The notes below the pieces were generated by a model, which saw only the letters and a list, made by a program, of their open reading frames with translations, was not told where the DNA came from and searched no databases. The translations under genes were made by a program, and so were the position numbers. This document shows positions 48,974 through 58,122 of a DNA stretch of 64,000 bases, in pieces (within the stretch, counting starts at the first letter, position 1; the number at the start of each line of letters is the position of its first letter). This stretch comes from Streptomyces platensis (GTDB lineage Bacteria; Actinomycetota; Actinomycetes; Streptomycetales; Streptomycetaceae), in the NCBI RefSeq assembly GCF_008704855.1, contig NZ_CP023691.1, forward strand, positions 4,278,001 to 4,342,000. Reading direction: 5' to 3'.

Positions 48974-49339
48974 TCAGTCCCGGTCGCCGCGGCCGAACCG
49001 GCCGGCCAGGCAGTCCTCCGAGCTGCCGGTGAGCGATCCCAGCGCCGTGCCGAGGGCGCAGGTGGTCAGCCGCAGCGGGTTGTCGCGGAACCGTCCGGGG
49101 CGCTCGTAGCGGCCCTCCCGGCGGTCGTAGCGCCCTTCGCGACGGTCGTGCAGGCGGCCCGGCCGGTCGTTCGTCCGGAGCGGGGTGTCGTGCATCCACG
49201 GCGAGCTGTCGTGCGCCTGCCCCGGGGTGTCCGTCGGCTGTGCGACATGGCCCTTGCCGTCGGCCGCGGCGACGTTGCCGCCGAGGAGCGTCAGCAGGGC
49301 TGCGGCGCCGACGACGCCGGCGGCCAGTCTGGTACGCAT
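48974..49339 (-). CDS. Secreted low-complexity protein, unknown function
   Basis: 121 residues from ATG 49339 (GGAG ten bases upstream). Signal peptide at 1-~27 (LAAGVVGAAALLTLLGGNVAAA). The mature part is charged and repetitive (DRREGRYDRREGRYERPG) and ends in TTCALGTALGSLTGSSEDCLAGRF with two cysteines that may pair. No family recognised. Confidence 0.65.
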   Translation of the reverse strand: MRTRLAAGVVGAAALLTLLGGNVAAADGKGHVAQPTDTPGQAHDSSPWMHDTPLRTNDRPGRLHDRREGRYDRREGRYERPGRFRDNPLRLTTCALGTALGSLTGSSEDCLAGRFGRGDRD

Positions 49340-49956
49340 CGTGGCGTACTCCTTTGCTTCGGCCCCCCTTGGGTGTCCAGGCTTCCTTACCGGCCCCTGG
49401 TGGGGGGCTAACGGGTATTCACCCTGATGCGGTCGCAGAGCCATCCGGACGGGCCCGGCGGGGGCGTGGCGCGCGGTCGGTGGCAGCGCCGCACGGGCGG
49501 CTCCTCGGACGGGGATGCCTCGGGCGGGGACGCCTCGGGCGGGGCTCGGCAATCACCCGAAGCGGCACGCCGCCGCGGAAATCCGGGAATGCCGACATCT
49601 CGCCTCATCACACTCACCGAGGATTCGCCGGACGGTACCCGCAGATATACCCGGCGGGCGCTCATGCAGGACTTTCCCGAGACAGTTTCCCGATAGCCTC
49701 CACACGGTTGATTCACCACCAAGAAGTGGGCAAAGATGCAGGTCAGGGCGATAGCTGCCGACAATTGCATACCGGTGGATAAATGAATCGCCAGTTGCCG
49801 CGCCACACTGCGGCGTGATTGCATTTCACCTGCACACGGGCCGTCATCAAGGCGTCACATTTCCGGCGCCCAGGGGCCGTTTACGACCCTGTTCGCCTTA
49901 TCGGCAATTCGGCCGCGTGCGTTCGGAATCCATAGCTTTTAAGGGAAGGGCACGCC
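49340..49956. other. 617-bp intergenic region before the double-glycine peptide
   Basis: No frame with family resemblance. A GC-rich tandem (GCCTCGGGCGGGG-type, 49513-49545) is followed by a clearly AT-richer stretch from ~49700, which should contain the promoter of the peptide gene at 49957. Confidence 0.5.
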
Positions 49957-50178
49957 ATGCGTCACGGCTTCACCTCTGAGATCGACACCTGCGAGATCGC
50001 CGACACCGAGCTCGACAACATTGCCGGTGGCCTCGCCGGCGCCGGCGCCGAGGTTGCCGGCCACGGTGCCGCCGTGAGCATCGGCAACGCCGCCGTCAGC
50101 GCCGGCGGGTCCATCGCCGCTGACCTGCCCGGCGCGCACCTCGGCGCCATGGCCGGTGTGCAGGCCAACAGCCTCTGA
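49957..50178 (+). CDS. Double-glycine leader peptide (bacteriocin-like)
   Basis: 73 residues, ATG 49957 with GGGAAGGG upstream. The leader EIDTCEIADTELDNIAGG fits the double-glycine pattern (acidic, ELD..AGG; cut after Gly25). The 48-residue remainder is Gly/Ala-rich with GAGAEVAG, GNAAVSAGGS and HLGAMAGV, has no Cys, and would be a small hydrophobic helix-forming peptide. No modifying enzyme, immunity gene or PCAT transporter is adjacent. A strong terminator follows at 50214. Whether it is an antimicrobial, a signal or a family of unknown function is open. Confidence 0.65.
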   Translation: MRHGFTSEIDTCEIADTELDNIAGGLAGAGAEVAGHGAAVSIGNAAVSAGGSIAADLPGAHLGAMAGVQANSL

Positions 50179-50213
50179 GCAGCACCGCTTTCCGGCCCGG
50201 CGGGGCCACCCTG

Positions 50214-50258
50214 ACATACGTGAACCCCGGAACCTCCAGTTCCGGGGTTCACGTATGT
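50214..50258. terminator. Bidirectional terminator, 20-bp perfect stem
   Basis: 50214-50233 pairs perfectly with 50239-50258 around CTCCA. It ends both the peptide gene and the convergent cobL-cobM operon. Confidence 0.9.
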
Positions 50259-50292
50259 CCGCGGGCGCGGGCGTACGCCTCGTACGCGTCCG

Positions 50293-51120
50293 CTACGGGG
50301 TCTCCGTGACCGGCGGCGTGACCGGCGTGTCCGACGGCGTGACGGGCTCGGTGTCCGACGGCCCGTCACACGGCAGATGCGGCCGCTCGCGGTCCGCCGA
50401 GTAGAGATGGCTGTCGCGGAACTGCTCGGCGCCCAGGGTGCGGCCGACCATGATGACGGCCGTACGGACCACACCCGCGGCCTTCACCTGATCCGCGATA
50501 TCGGCGAGGGTGCCGCGCAGGACGAGTTCGTCGGGGCGGGAGGCCATCGCGACGACCGCGGCGGGGCAGTCGGCGCCGTAGTGCGGCAGAAGTTCGGCGA
50601 CGACCCGGTCGACGTACATGGCGGCCAGGTGGAGCACCAGCAGCGCACCGCTGCGCCCGAGGGTGGCGAGGTCCTCGCCCTCCGGCATGGGGGTGGCGCG
50701 CTGGGCGACGCGGGTGAGGATGACGGTCTGGCCGACGGTGGGGACGGTCAGTTCACGCTTGAGGGCGGCCGCCGCCGCGGCGAACGCGGGGACGCCAGGC
50801 ACCACGTCGTACGGCACACCGGCCGCGTCCAGCCGGCGCATCTGCTCGGCGACCGCGCTGAAGACGGACGGGTCACCGGAGTGCAGCCGGGCCACGTCGT
50901 GGCCCTCCTCATGGGCGCGCACCATCTCGGCGGTGATCGTGTCGAGGTCCAGCTGCGCGGTATCGATGAGCCGGGCACCGGGCGGGCATTCGGCGAGCAG
51001 CTCCCGCGGCACCAGGCTGCCGGCGTACAGACAGACCCCCGAGGACGCGAGCGTACGGGCGCCGCGCACGGTGATCAGGTCGGCGGCGCCGGGACCCGCG
51101 CCGATGAAGTGGACGGTCAT
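50293..51120 (-). CDS. cobM: Precorrin-4 C11-methyltransferase CobM
   Basis: 275 residues from ATG 51120, overlapping the cobL stop (ATGA). MTVHFIGAGPGAADLITVRG, LYAGSLVPRELL, DVARLHSGDPSVFSAVAEQM, YDVVPGVPAFAAAAAALKRELT and VILTRVAQRATPMPEGE, HLAAMYVDRVV are the CobM/CbiF signature. It adds the C11 methyl group from SAM. The C-terminal TPVTPPVTETP tail is a short repeat. Confidence 0.95.
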   Translation of the reverse strand: MTVHFIGAGPGAADLITVRGARTLASSGVCLYAGSLVPRELLAECPPGARLIDTAQLDLDTITAEMVRAHEEGHDVARLHSGDPSVFSAVAEQMRRLDAAGVPYDVVPGVPAFAAAAAALKRELTVPTVGQTVILTRVAQRATPMPEGEDLATLGRSGALLVLHLAAMYVDRVVAELLPHYGADCPAAVVAMASRPDELVLRGTLADIADQVKAAGVVRTAVIMVGRTLGAEQFRDSHLYSADRERPHLPCDGPSDTEPVTPSDTPVTPPVTETP

Positions 51121-52451
51121 GGTTGCTCGGTCTCCTGGGGAAGGGAGGACGGGGACGGGGAGGTGGCCTGCGGCTTCAGGGCCGACCACTGGGTGACCGG
51201 CATCGCCTGCCGCCAGCCGGTGAACCCGCCGACGGGCACGGCGTGCGCGACCGCGAGCCGGACCAGCTCGCCGCCGTGCTGCCGGTACCAGTCGGCGAGC
51301 AGCGCCTCGGACTCCAGCGTCACGGTGTTCGCCACCAGCCGGCCGCCCGCGGGCAGCGCCGCCCAGCACGCGGCCAGCAGGCCGGGGGCGGTCAGTCCGC
51401 CGCCGATGAAGACCGCGTCCGGCGTCGGCAGACCGTCCAGCGCGGCGGGCGCGGGGCCGGTGACGACCCGCAGTCCGGGGACACCGAGCGTGCGCGCGTT
51501 CCGGCCGATCCGCTCGGCCCGTACGGGGTCGCGCTCGACGCTGACGGCGCGGCAGCCGCGGTGCGCCCGCAGCCACTCGATGGCGATGGAACCGGAGCCG
51601 CCGCCGACATCCCAGAGGAGTTCACCGGGGGCGGGCGCCAGGGCGGCGAGGGTGGCGGCGCGGACATGGCGCTTGGTGAGCTGGCCATCGTGCTCGTAGG
51701 CGGCGTCGGGGAGGCCGGGGACGGCGGAGAGCGGCACGGTGCCGGGCGCGCGGCGGCAGTCGAGGGCGAGGACGTTGAGGGGATCGCCGGGCGGCAGGTC
51801 CCAGTCCTCGGCGGTCCCCTCGGCCGTCTTCTCCCCGGGGCCGCCGAGCTGCTCCAGTACGCGTATCCGGGTCGGGCCGAAGCCGTGGGCGCGCAGCAGG
51901 GCCGCGACCTCGGCGGGGGTCCGGGCGCCGGCGGACAGCACCAGCACCCGGCGGCCGTCGTACAGGACGCGAAGGAGGTTCTCGGCGGGCCGTCCGACGA
52001 GCGTGACGACCTCGGTGTCCTCCAGCGGCCAGCCCAGGCGGGCGCAGGCGTGGGAGACGGAGGAGGGGTGCGGGAGGATGCGCAGCTCAGGGGCCGGGGG
52101 GCCGCCCGCCGCCGCTCCCGCGCCGGTCGCCGCCTGCTCCTGGATCACCTCGGTCAGCGTCCGTCCGATGCCGTAGAACATCGGGTCGCCGCTGGCCAGC
52201 ACGCACACCCGGCGTCCGGCATGCGCGGCGAGCAGGCCGGGGACGGCGGGGCGCAGGGGCGACGGCCACGGGACGCGCTCGCCGGTGCACTGCGCGGGCA
52301 GCAGCGCGAGCTGGCGGGCGCCGCCGATCAGCACCTCGGCGGCGCTCAGGGCCTGCCGGGAGGCGGGCGGCAGGCCGTCCCAGCCGTCGGCCCCGATGCC
52401 GACGACGGACAGGGGTTCAGGAGCGGCCGGGGCGGGTGGTGCGGGGCTCAC
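51117..52451 (-). CDS. cobL: Precorrin-6Y C5,15-methyltransferase (decarboxylating) CobL
   Basis: 444 residues, the fused CbiE-CbiT form. N-terminal CbiE: VVGIGADGWDGLPPASRQAL, VCVLASGDPMFYGIGRTL, ILPHPSSVSHACARLGWP. C-terminal CbiT: LTKRHVRAATLAALAPAPGELLWDVGGGSGSIAIEWLRA, AVSVERDPVRAERIGRNA, DAVFIGGGLTAPGLL. It methylates C5 and C15 and decarboxylates the acetate at C12. First gene of the cobLM operon; GTG start. Upstream DNA before 52559 is short. Confidence 0.95.
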   Translation of the reverse strand: MSPAPPAPAAPEPLSVVGIGADGWDGLPPASRQALSAAEVLIGGARQLALLPAQCTGERVPWPSPLRPAVPGLLAAHAGRRVCVLASGDPMFYGIGRTLTEVIQEQAATGAGAAAGGPPAPELRILPHPSSVSHACARLGWPLEDTEVVTLVGRPAENLLRVLYDGRRVLVLSAGARTPAEVAALLRAHGFGPTRIRVLEQLGGPGEKTAEGTAEDWDLPPGDPLNVLALDCRRAPGTVPLSAVPGLPDAAYEHDGQLTKRHVRAATLAALAPAPGELLWDVGGGSGSIAIEWLRAHRGCRAVSVERDPVRAERIGRNARTLGVPGLRVVTGPAPAALDGLPTPDAVFIGGGLTAPGLLAACWAALPAGGRLVANTVTLESEALLADWYRQHGGELVRLAVAHAVPVGGFTGWRQAMPVTQWSALKPQATSPSPSSLPQETEQP

Positions 52452-52558
52452 TGCCGGATACCTCGAGGTCGGGAGGGGACGGGGACCGGTCCGGGGGACG
52501 GGAGCCGAACTTTACTGACCGGTCGTCTCGCACCGTCCCGCGGGGAGGTCCCCCGCCC

Positions 52559-52831
52559 TCACGCCAGTAGGGCGATCAGGAACTGGCCCGCGAACAGGAA
52601 CGCCGCACAGAAGCCCACCAGCGCCGGCAGCCACTGCCAGATGCCGCGCGGGGAGTCGAAGCAGGCCAGGTAGCCGAGGACGGCGACGGTGCCGAGCAGG
52701 GCGCCCAGCCAGAACGTGAGGCCGTCGTGGTGGGTGGACAGGATGGCGACGGCGGCCAGCAGGCCGAGCGGCGCCAGCAGCTGTCCCGTGCCGGGTGCGG
52801 GCCGCCGGGTCTCCCCCGTAGCGTTGCTCAT
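52559..52831 (-). CDS. Small integral membrane protein, unknown function
   Basis: 90 residues from ATG 52831. Four short hydrophobic helices (GLLAAVAILSTHHDGLTFWLGALLGTVAVLGYLACF, then WLPALVGFCAAFLFAGQFLIALLA). It could be expressed with cobLM, since it ends 107 bp upstream of cobL, but no functional link is known. Confidence 0.6.
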   Translation of the reverse strand: MSNATGETRRPAPGTGQLLAPLGLLAAVAILSTHHDGLTFWLGALLGTVAVLGYLACFDSPRGIWQWLPALVGFCAAFLFAGQFLIALLA

Positions 52832-53056
52832 GGCGCCGGATGCTACCCGGCAGGAGGGTCCGCGGCGGCTCACCGCGCCCACCGGAGCGGATGGCCGAAC
52901 TCCGTTTCCCGCTTCCGCTCCCGCCCTCCTCCGCACCGCTCTGACCAGGCACGATCGTCCGTTCGACGGTAATGACAACGGTCACCGGTGCAGCCTTTGG
53001 ATCTTTCGCCGAAGTGCGGTTTGCTTCGCAGCGAGGAGCCAGGAAGGAGCGCGCCG

Positions 53057-54076
53057 ATGACCGAGCACGCCCATAGCCACGGGCACAGCCACAGCCATGC
53101 GCACGGAGTCTCACCGGACGCGGACCGGCGCTGGCTGCGGGCCGCGCTGATCCTGCTCACCGCGTACATGGCGGTCGAGGTCGTCATCGGTGTGGTGGCG
53201 CAGTCCCTGGCGCTGATCTCGGACGCCGCCCATATGCTCACCGACGCGGTCTCGATCGTGCTGGCGCTGATCGCGATGCGGCTGGCCGCGCGGCCGGCCC
53301 GCGGGGGCTTCACCTACGGGCTCAAGCGCGCCGAGATCCTCTCCGCGCAGGCCAACGGCATCACCTTGCTGCTGCTGTCGGTCTGGCTGGCGTACGAGGC
53401 GGTCGAGCGGCTGATCTCACCCCCGAAGGTGACCGGCGGGCTGGTGCTGATCACCGCGCTGGCCGGGATCGTGGTCAATCTGATCTGCACCTGGCTGCTG
53501 TCCAAAGCCAACCGCTCCAGCCTGAACGTCGAGGGCGCCTATCAGCACATCCTCACCGACCTGTTCGGGTTCGTCGCCACTGCCGTCGCCGGTCTGGTCG
53601 TGCTGACCACGGGCTTCGAGCGGGCGGACGCGATCGCCTCGCTGGTGGTCGTCGCGCTGATGCTGCGGGCCGGTACGGGGCTGGTGCGGGAGTCCGGCCG
53701 GATCTTCATGGAGGCCGCGCCGGCCGGCATCGACCCGGACGCGCTGGGCGATCACCTGGCGGCCGCGGACGAGGTCGTCGAGGTACATGACCTGCACATC
53801 TGGCTGATCACCTCCGGGCAGCCGGCGCTCTCCGCGCACATCCTGGTGGCGCCGGGCGGCGACTGCCACAAGGTCCGCCGCAGCCTTCAGGAGCTGCTGA
53901 GCGGGGAGTACGGCATCACCCACGCCACCCTCCAGGTCGATCATGTCGGCGAACAGGGCGCACCCGATGAGCTGCTGACGCTCAGTCCACGGCCCGGTCC
54001 CGGCCCGGAGCAGCGGGCCGGCCACTGCGAGGACGCGCACGGTCCGGTGCACCGGCCGGGGCCGCACCGGCACTGA
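53057..54076 (+). CDS. Cation diffusion facilitator (Zn2+/Co2+/Cd2+ efflux, CzcD-like)
   Basis: 339 residues from ATG 53057 (AAGGAG upstream). His-rich start HAHSHGHSHSHAHG, six helices, and the CDF metal site: helix 2 LISDAAHMLTDA and helix 5 HILTDLFGFVATA (DxxxD/HxxxD). The cytoplasmic C-terminal domain includes VHDLHIWLITSG and HATLQVDHV, and a further His-rich end. It exports divalent metal ions by proton antiport. A link to cobalt balance of the adjacent cobalamin cluster is possible but inferred from position only. Confidence 0.93.
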   Translation: MTEHAHSHGHSHSHAHGVSPDADRRWLRAALILLTAYMAVEVVIGVVAQSLALISDAAHMLTDAVSIVLALIAMRLAARPARGGFTYGLKRAEILSAQANGITLLLLSVWLAYEAVERLISPPKVTGGLVLITALAGIVVNLICTWLLSKANRSSLNVEGAYQHILTDLFGFVATAVAGLVVLTTGFERADAIASLVVVALMLRAGTGLVRESGRIFMEAAPAGIDPDALGDHLAAADEVVEVHDLHIWLITSGQPALSAHILVAPGGDCHKVRRSLQELLSGEYGITHATLQVDHVGEQGAPDELLTLSPRPGPGPEQRAGHCEDAHGPVHRPGPHRH

Positions 54077-54211
54077 GCGGCCTCCGGCCGTGGGTGCGCC
54101 GCGGCGGCCGGAGCCGCGCGCCGCTCCCGCGTCCCCGTCACTCGGGTGAACCCGGCCCGGGCGCGGGCCGCCTGCCGCCGGTCGCGGCGGCCGCGATGCT
54201 CGGATGACGGC

Positions 54212-54823
54212 ATGAGAACCGCCGTTGTCTGCGCGCTGCTGTGCGCCGCCACGCTCCACGCACCGTCCGCCGCCGCGTCCGCCCGGAAGGCCCCGCCCGC
54301 CGTCTCGGTCACGGTGTCGGTGACCGACGGCGCCGACGACACCGAGTCCGGCAAACGGCTCGACTACCGCATCACCGTGCACAACCTGGGCGCCTCGGAA
54401 GTGCACGGCGCCCGGATCGAGCAGCGGATGCCGGCCACCACGACCTCGGCGACCGCACCCGGCGGCCGCGTCGAAGGGCACGGTGTGGGCGAGCAGAAGG
54501 TGATCTGGCGCGCCGATCTGCCCGCGCACGACATCCAGGTCTTCACCGCCACGGCCGTGCTCGGCGGCCGCGCCGAACCCGCCGACCCCGCCGCGTCCGC
54601 CGCCCCCGGCACCCGGCGCCCCGCCGCCACGGTCTGTGTCTACGTCGGCGAGTCCTACGCCCCCACGGCCTGCTCGGGCGATGTGGACGACCTGCCGGAG
54701 AGCACCCCGGAGAGCGAGGGCGGCAGCTGGATGGGGTGGGCGGTGGGCGCCGGGGCCACCGCGCTGCTCGGGCCGGGGGTGGTGCGGGCGGTCCGGCGGC
54801 AGCGCGTCGCGCGGGCGGGCTGA
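54212..54823 (+). CDS. Secreted DUF11-type repeat protein with C-terminal membrane anchor
   Basis: 203 residues. Signal peptide 1-~22 (VVCALLCAATLHAPSAAA). One DUF11-like beta-sandwich: VSVTVSVTDGADDTESGKRLDYRITVHNLGASEVHGARIEQRMP, then VIWRADLPAHDIQVFTATAVL. Near the end SWMGWAVGAGATALLGPGVV is a membrane helix followed by basic residues. Probably a wall- or membrane-tethered surface protein; function unknown. Confidence 0.75.
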   Translation: MRTAVVCALLCAATLHAPSAAASARKAPPAVSVTVSVTDGADDTESGKRLDYRITVHNLGASEVHGARIEQRMPATTTSATAPGGRVEGHGVGEQKVIWRADLPAHDIQVFTATAVLGGRAEPADPAASAAPGTRRPAATVCVYVGESYAPTACSGDVDDLPESTPESEGGSWMGWAVGAGATALLGPGVVRAVRRQRVARAG

Positions 54824-55012
54824 GGCGGGGGCCGCGCGGGCGGGCCGGGGCGAGGGCCGCGTCCGGTCACCCATTGGCACCGGCCCCGGTCGCGGGCGGC
54901 GGAGGTTCCCCTTTGCCTGGGAGATGGCCGTAGCGCGCGTCCTGCGGAGCTCCGCCGGCCCGGCCGGTCCGTGGAACGCGCCCCAGCCGCCGTGCAGGAA
55001 GGACCGGACGCG

Positions 55013-55999
55013 ATGTCAGCGAGCGCACCCGTACGCGCGGGCGGGCGGATGACACCGCGGTCCTCGCACGGGCTGCGACGGCACGTGCGGGCGCTGGCCG
55101 GCGGGGTGCTGCTGCTGATGGGGGCGGTGCTGCTGCCGTTGAGTCTGGCCGCGATCCGGGCGCGGGCCGAGCTGACCGAGACCGACGGCTATGTGGCGGC
55201 GGTGGCGCCACTGGCCGGGAACGCCGCCGTCCAGGAGGCGGTCGTCGACGATGTGACGGACGCCGTGATGGCGCATGTCCGGCTCGACGGGCTGCTGAAG
55301 GCCGTACCGCGCGCCGAGCGTCCCGCGGTGCGCCGGCACTTCACCCGCGGGATCCGCCAGTTCGTGGAGAAGCAGGTGCGGCAGGTCGTCACCGGCCGCG
55401 GCTTTCGCACGGTGTGGAACGGGGTGCACCGGACCGCCCACCGGACGCTGGACGGCCGGCTGGCCGCGTCCGGCCGGTCCCCGGTCACGCTGGACCTCAC
55501 CCCGGTCGTGGAACGCGTCGAACGGCAGCTGTCCCACAACGGCATGGGGCTCGACCTCCTGCGGCGGGTGCCGCGGGCCGGAGTGGAGATCGTGCTGCTC
55601 AAGGCCCCGGACGTGCCCCGGATCCGGGCCGTCTACGAGGTCGTCCGCACCGGGGCGCTGCTGCTGCCGCCGGCCGCGGCACTGTGTCTGACCGGCGGGC
55701 TGCTGCTGGCGCGGCGCCGGCGGCGGGCGCTGATCTGGGCCGGGCTGGGCTGTGCGGCGGCCGCCGGGCTGCTGGCCGCGGCGCTGGCGCTGGTCCGCAG
55801 CCGCACCCTGGACGCGCTGCCCGCCATGGTCTCCCGGCCCGCCGCGGGGGCCTACGCCGACGCGCTCACCGGACCGCTGCGCACCGGGGTCTGGCTGGTC
55901 ATCGGCGCGGGGACGCTGACCGCTGCGCTGGCCGCGGCGGGGCCACCGGCGGTCCGGGCGCTGCGTGCCCGCCGGTCCGCGGCCCGCGCCCGCTCCTGA
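55013..55999 (+). CDS. Membrane protein of unknown function
   Basis: 328 residues from ATG 55013. A first helix (VRALAGGVLLLMGAVLLPLSL), a ~150-residue external region with helices (AVVDDVTDAVMAHVRLDGLL; RRHFTRGIRQFVEKQVRQVV), and a block of three more helices near the end (LLLPPAAALCLTGGLLLA, ALIWAGLGCAAAAGLLAAALAL, GVWLVIGAGTLTAALAAAG). Common in actinobacteria as hypothetical integral membrane proteins; no function known. Confidence 0.75.
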   Translation: MSASAPVRAGGRMTPRSSHGLRRHVRALAGGVLLLMGAVLLPLSLAAIRARAELTETDGYVAAVAPLAGNAAVQEAVVDDVTDAVMAHVRLDGLLKAVPRAERPAVRRHFTRGIRQFVEKQVRQVVTGRGFRTVWNGVHRTAHRTLDGRLAASGRSPVTLDLTPVVERVERQLSHNGMGLDLLRRVPRAGVEIVLLKAPDVPRIRAVYEVVRTGALLLPPAAALCLTGGLLLARRRRRALIWAGLGCAAAAGLLAAALALVRSRTLDALPAMVSRPAAGAYADALTGPLRTGVWLVIGAGTLTAALAAAGPPAVRALRARRSAARARS

Positions 56000-56006
56000 C
56001 CACCGC

Positions 56007-56948
56007 TCAGATCGCCAGGACCGTCTTCCCCTGTGCCCGGCCGGTGCGGCTGGTCGCCAGGGCGTCCGGCGCCTCTTCCAGGGAGACCTCACGGCCCACG
56101 AGGACCGTCAGACGGCCCGCGTCGACATGACCGGCGAGGATCTCCAGCAGTTGCGGGGAGGGGCGGTTGACGAAGTTGAAGCCGCGGAGGTTGTGCTCGG
56201 TGAGCTCGTCCGCGTCGGCCGAGCCGATCAGCGAGACGGCGGTGCCCCCGTCGCGCACGGTCCGGGTCAGACCGGCGAACTCGGTGGGGCCGCTGGTCAT
56301 GTCGATCAGCACATCGACACCGTCCGGATGGTTCGCGAGGACCTGGTCGGCGATCGAGCCCGCGGTGTGGTCGACGGTCTCGGCGGCGCCCAGCGTGCGC
56401 ATCAGCTCGGCCTTGGCCGGGCGGGCGGTGGCGATCACCTCGGCGCCGCGGCCGGCCGCGAGCTGGGTGACGAAGGTGCCGACGCCGCCGGTCGCGCCGA
56501 CGATCAGCACCCTTCGGCCCTCGGCGATCCGGGTCTCCTCGACCAGGTTGTACGCGGTCATGCCGGCCGTCGGCACCGCCGCGGAGGTGGCGTAGGTGAC
56601 GCTGCGGGCGGCGTGCGCGATCCGCTCCTCGTCGGCGACGGCGAGCTCGCAGTACGACCCCCCGCCCCGCTCCGGCCGCTGGAACTGGCCGAACACCGCG
56701 TCGCCGATGGTGAACCGCCGCACCCCGCTGCCGATGGCGAGCACCTCGCCCGCCCCGTCCGACCCCAGGACGAGGGGGAACTCGGCCGGCACGGCATCGC
56801 CGAACATCCCGTCGGCGAGCTTCCAGTCGACGGGGTTGAGTCCGGCGGCGGCCAGCCGCACCAAGACCTCACCGGGCCCTGGTTCGGGCTGCGGCAGCTC
56901 CATGAGCTGCGGCTGTTCACCGAATGCGCTGACTGCTACGGCTCTCAT
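56007..56948 (-). CDS. NADP-dependent quinone-oxidoreductase-like protein (MDR superfamily)
   Basis: 313 residues, ATG 56948. GroES-like N-terminus (GEVLVRLAAAGLNPVDWKLADG; PLVLGSDGAGEVLAIGSGVRRF) and a Rossmann domain with RVLIVGATGGVGTFVTQLAAGRGAEVIAT. It lacks the zinc-binding cysteines of alcohol dehydrogenases and looks like the zinc-independent quinone reductase group. It reduces quinones or enones; the substrate is unknown. Convergent with the membrane protein gene. Confidence 0.9.
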   Translation of the reverse strand: MRAVAVSAFGEQPQLMELPQPEPGPGEVLVRLAAAGLNPVDWKLADGMFGDAVPAEFPLVLGSDGAGEVLAIGSGVRRFTIGDAVFGQFQRPERGGGSYCELAVADEERIAHAARSVTYATSAAVPTAGMTAYNLVEETRIAEGRRVLIVGATGGVGTFVTQLAAGRGAEVIATARPAKAELMRTLGAAETVDHTAGSIADQVLANHPDGVDVLIDMTSGPTEFAGLTRTVRDGGTAVSLIGSADADELTEHNLRGFNFVNRPSPQLLEILAGHVDAGRLTVLVGREVSLEEAPDALATSRTGRAQGKTVLAI

Positions 56949-57267
56949 CGTGGCGCTCCCTTCCACCTTGCGACCGGTGGCCGAAGTGGATCGTAAGCAC
57001 GCCGGCCGGGCCGGAGGCGGCAGGAGGAGAGGCGGTGCGGCGGAAGCAACTCGTACGGCCCCGCGCCCCGGGGCTGTCCGGCCCAGGTTCACCGTGCCGC
57101 GGTCGCCCGGGCCGCCGCGGCACGGTCGGCGGTCCGCGTCACCGGTGCGGTGCAGTGGGCCGGTGCCGGGTGCCGCTCGGCGCCAGCCTGGTGAATTCCC
57201 CGGTCCCGGCGTCGCGGCGCACGGAGTTCGGCTCGCCGGCGGCTCCGCCTCGGGTACATATGACGCC

Positions 57268-57990
57268 ATGCGCGTTCTGGTGGTGGAGGACGAGGAGTGC
57301 CTCGCGGACATGATCGCCGCGGAGCTGCGCCGCGCCGCGATCGTGGTGGACATCGCCCACGACGGCCGCGCGGCACTGGCCGGACTGCGGCTCGGCGGGT
57401 ACGACGTGCTCGTCCTGGACGGCGAGCTGCCCGCACCGCACGGCGACGCCCTCCGCCGGTATGTGGTGACAGAGCGGCTGCCGACGCGGGTGCTGCTGCT
57501 CACCGCGGCCGGGCCGGACGACCGGGCGGCGGGCCCGGCGCCGGCCGCGGACGACTGGCTGGCCAAGCCGTTCACCCCCGAGGAGTTGCTCGCCCGGGTC
57601 GTCTCGCTGGGCCGGCCCGCCCGCCGCGCGGAGCCGCGGGTCATCGAGCGGGCCGGCATCACCGTCGACACCGCGCACGGGGTGGCCGCACGCGACGGCC
57701 ACCCGCTGGCGCTGTCGCGTACCGAGTTCGGGGTGCTCGAAGTGCTGCTGCGCGCACAGGGCGCGGTGGTCAGCGGCGAGGAGCTGATCGAGGAGGTGTG
57801 GGAGGAACACACCCGCTACGGCGGTAACGCCGTACGCGTCACCCTCGGCGCCCTGCGGGCCAAGCTCGGCGACCCGCCGGTGATCGAGGCGGTGCCGGGC
57901 GGCGGGTACCGGATGACCGACGGGGCGGGGACGGAAGGGCCGGGGGCGGGCGGCGAGCCGGAGCCGGGTGCCCGGCGGGCGGGGGTCTGA
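57268..57990 (+). CDS. OmpR/PhoB-family response regulator, orphan
   Basis: 240 residues. Receiver: VLVVEDEECLADMIAAELRR, phospho-acceptor Asp51 in LVLDGELPAPHG, LLLTAAGPDD, switch lysine in WLAKPFTPEELLARV. Winged helix: ARDGHPLALSRTEFGVLEVLLR, SGEELIEEVWEEHTRYGGNAVRVTLGALRAKLGD, VPGGGYRM. No histidine kinase lies in the same operon; the next gene is on the same strand but unrelated (ABC ATPase). A disordered Gly/Pro tail ends the protein. Confidence 0.9.
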   Translation: MRVLVVEDEECLADMIAAELRRAAIVVDIAHDGRAALAGLRLGGYDVLVLDGELPAPHGDALRRYVVTERLPTRVLLLTAAGPDDRAAGPAPAADDWLAKPFTPEELLARVVSLGRPARRAEPRVIERAGITVDTAHGVAARDGHPLALSRTEFGVLEVLLRAQGAVVSGEELIEEVWEEHTRYGGNAVRVTLGALRAKLGDPPVIEAVPGGGYRMTDGAGTEGPGAGGEPEPGARRAGV

Positions 57991-58122
57991 GGGGCCGTCA
58001 CCCGCATCCGGACGTTGGGCGCTGGGCACCGGACACTGGGCGCCGGGCGCCGGGCGCAGGGCGCACCCACCCGATTGCCCGCATGACGGGTCCGGTCGCG
58101 GGCCGGGGGATTCAATGGGGCG

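Noticed and set aside
49408..49824. Minus-strand frame with a hydrophobic start
   Set aside because: No ribosome-binding site, composition changes sharply at the tandem repeat, and no family resemblance.
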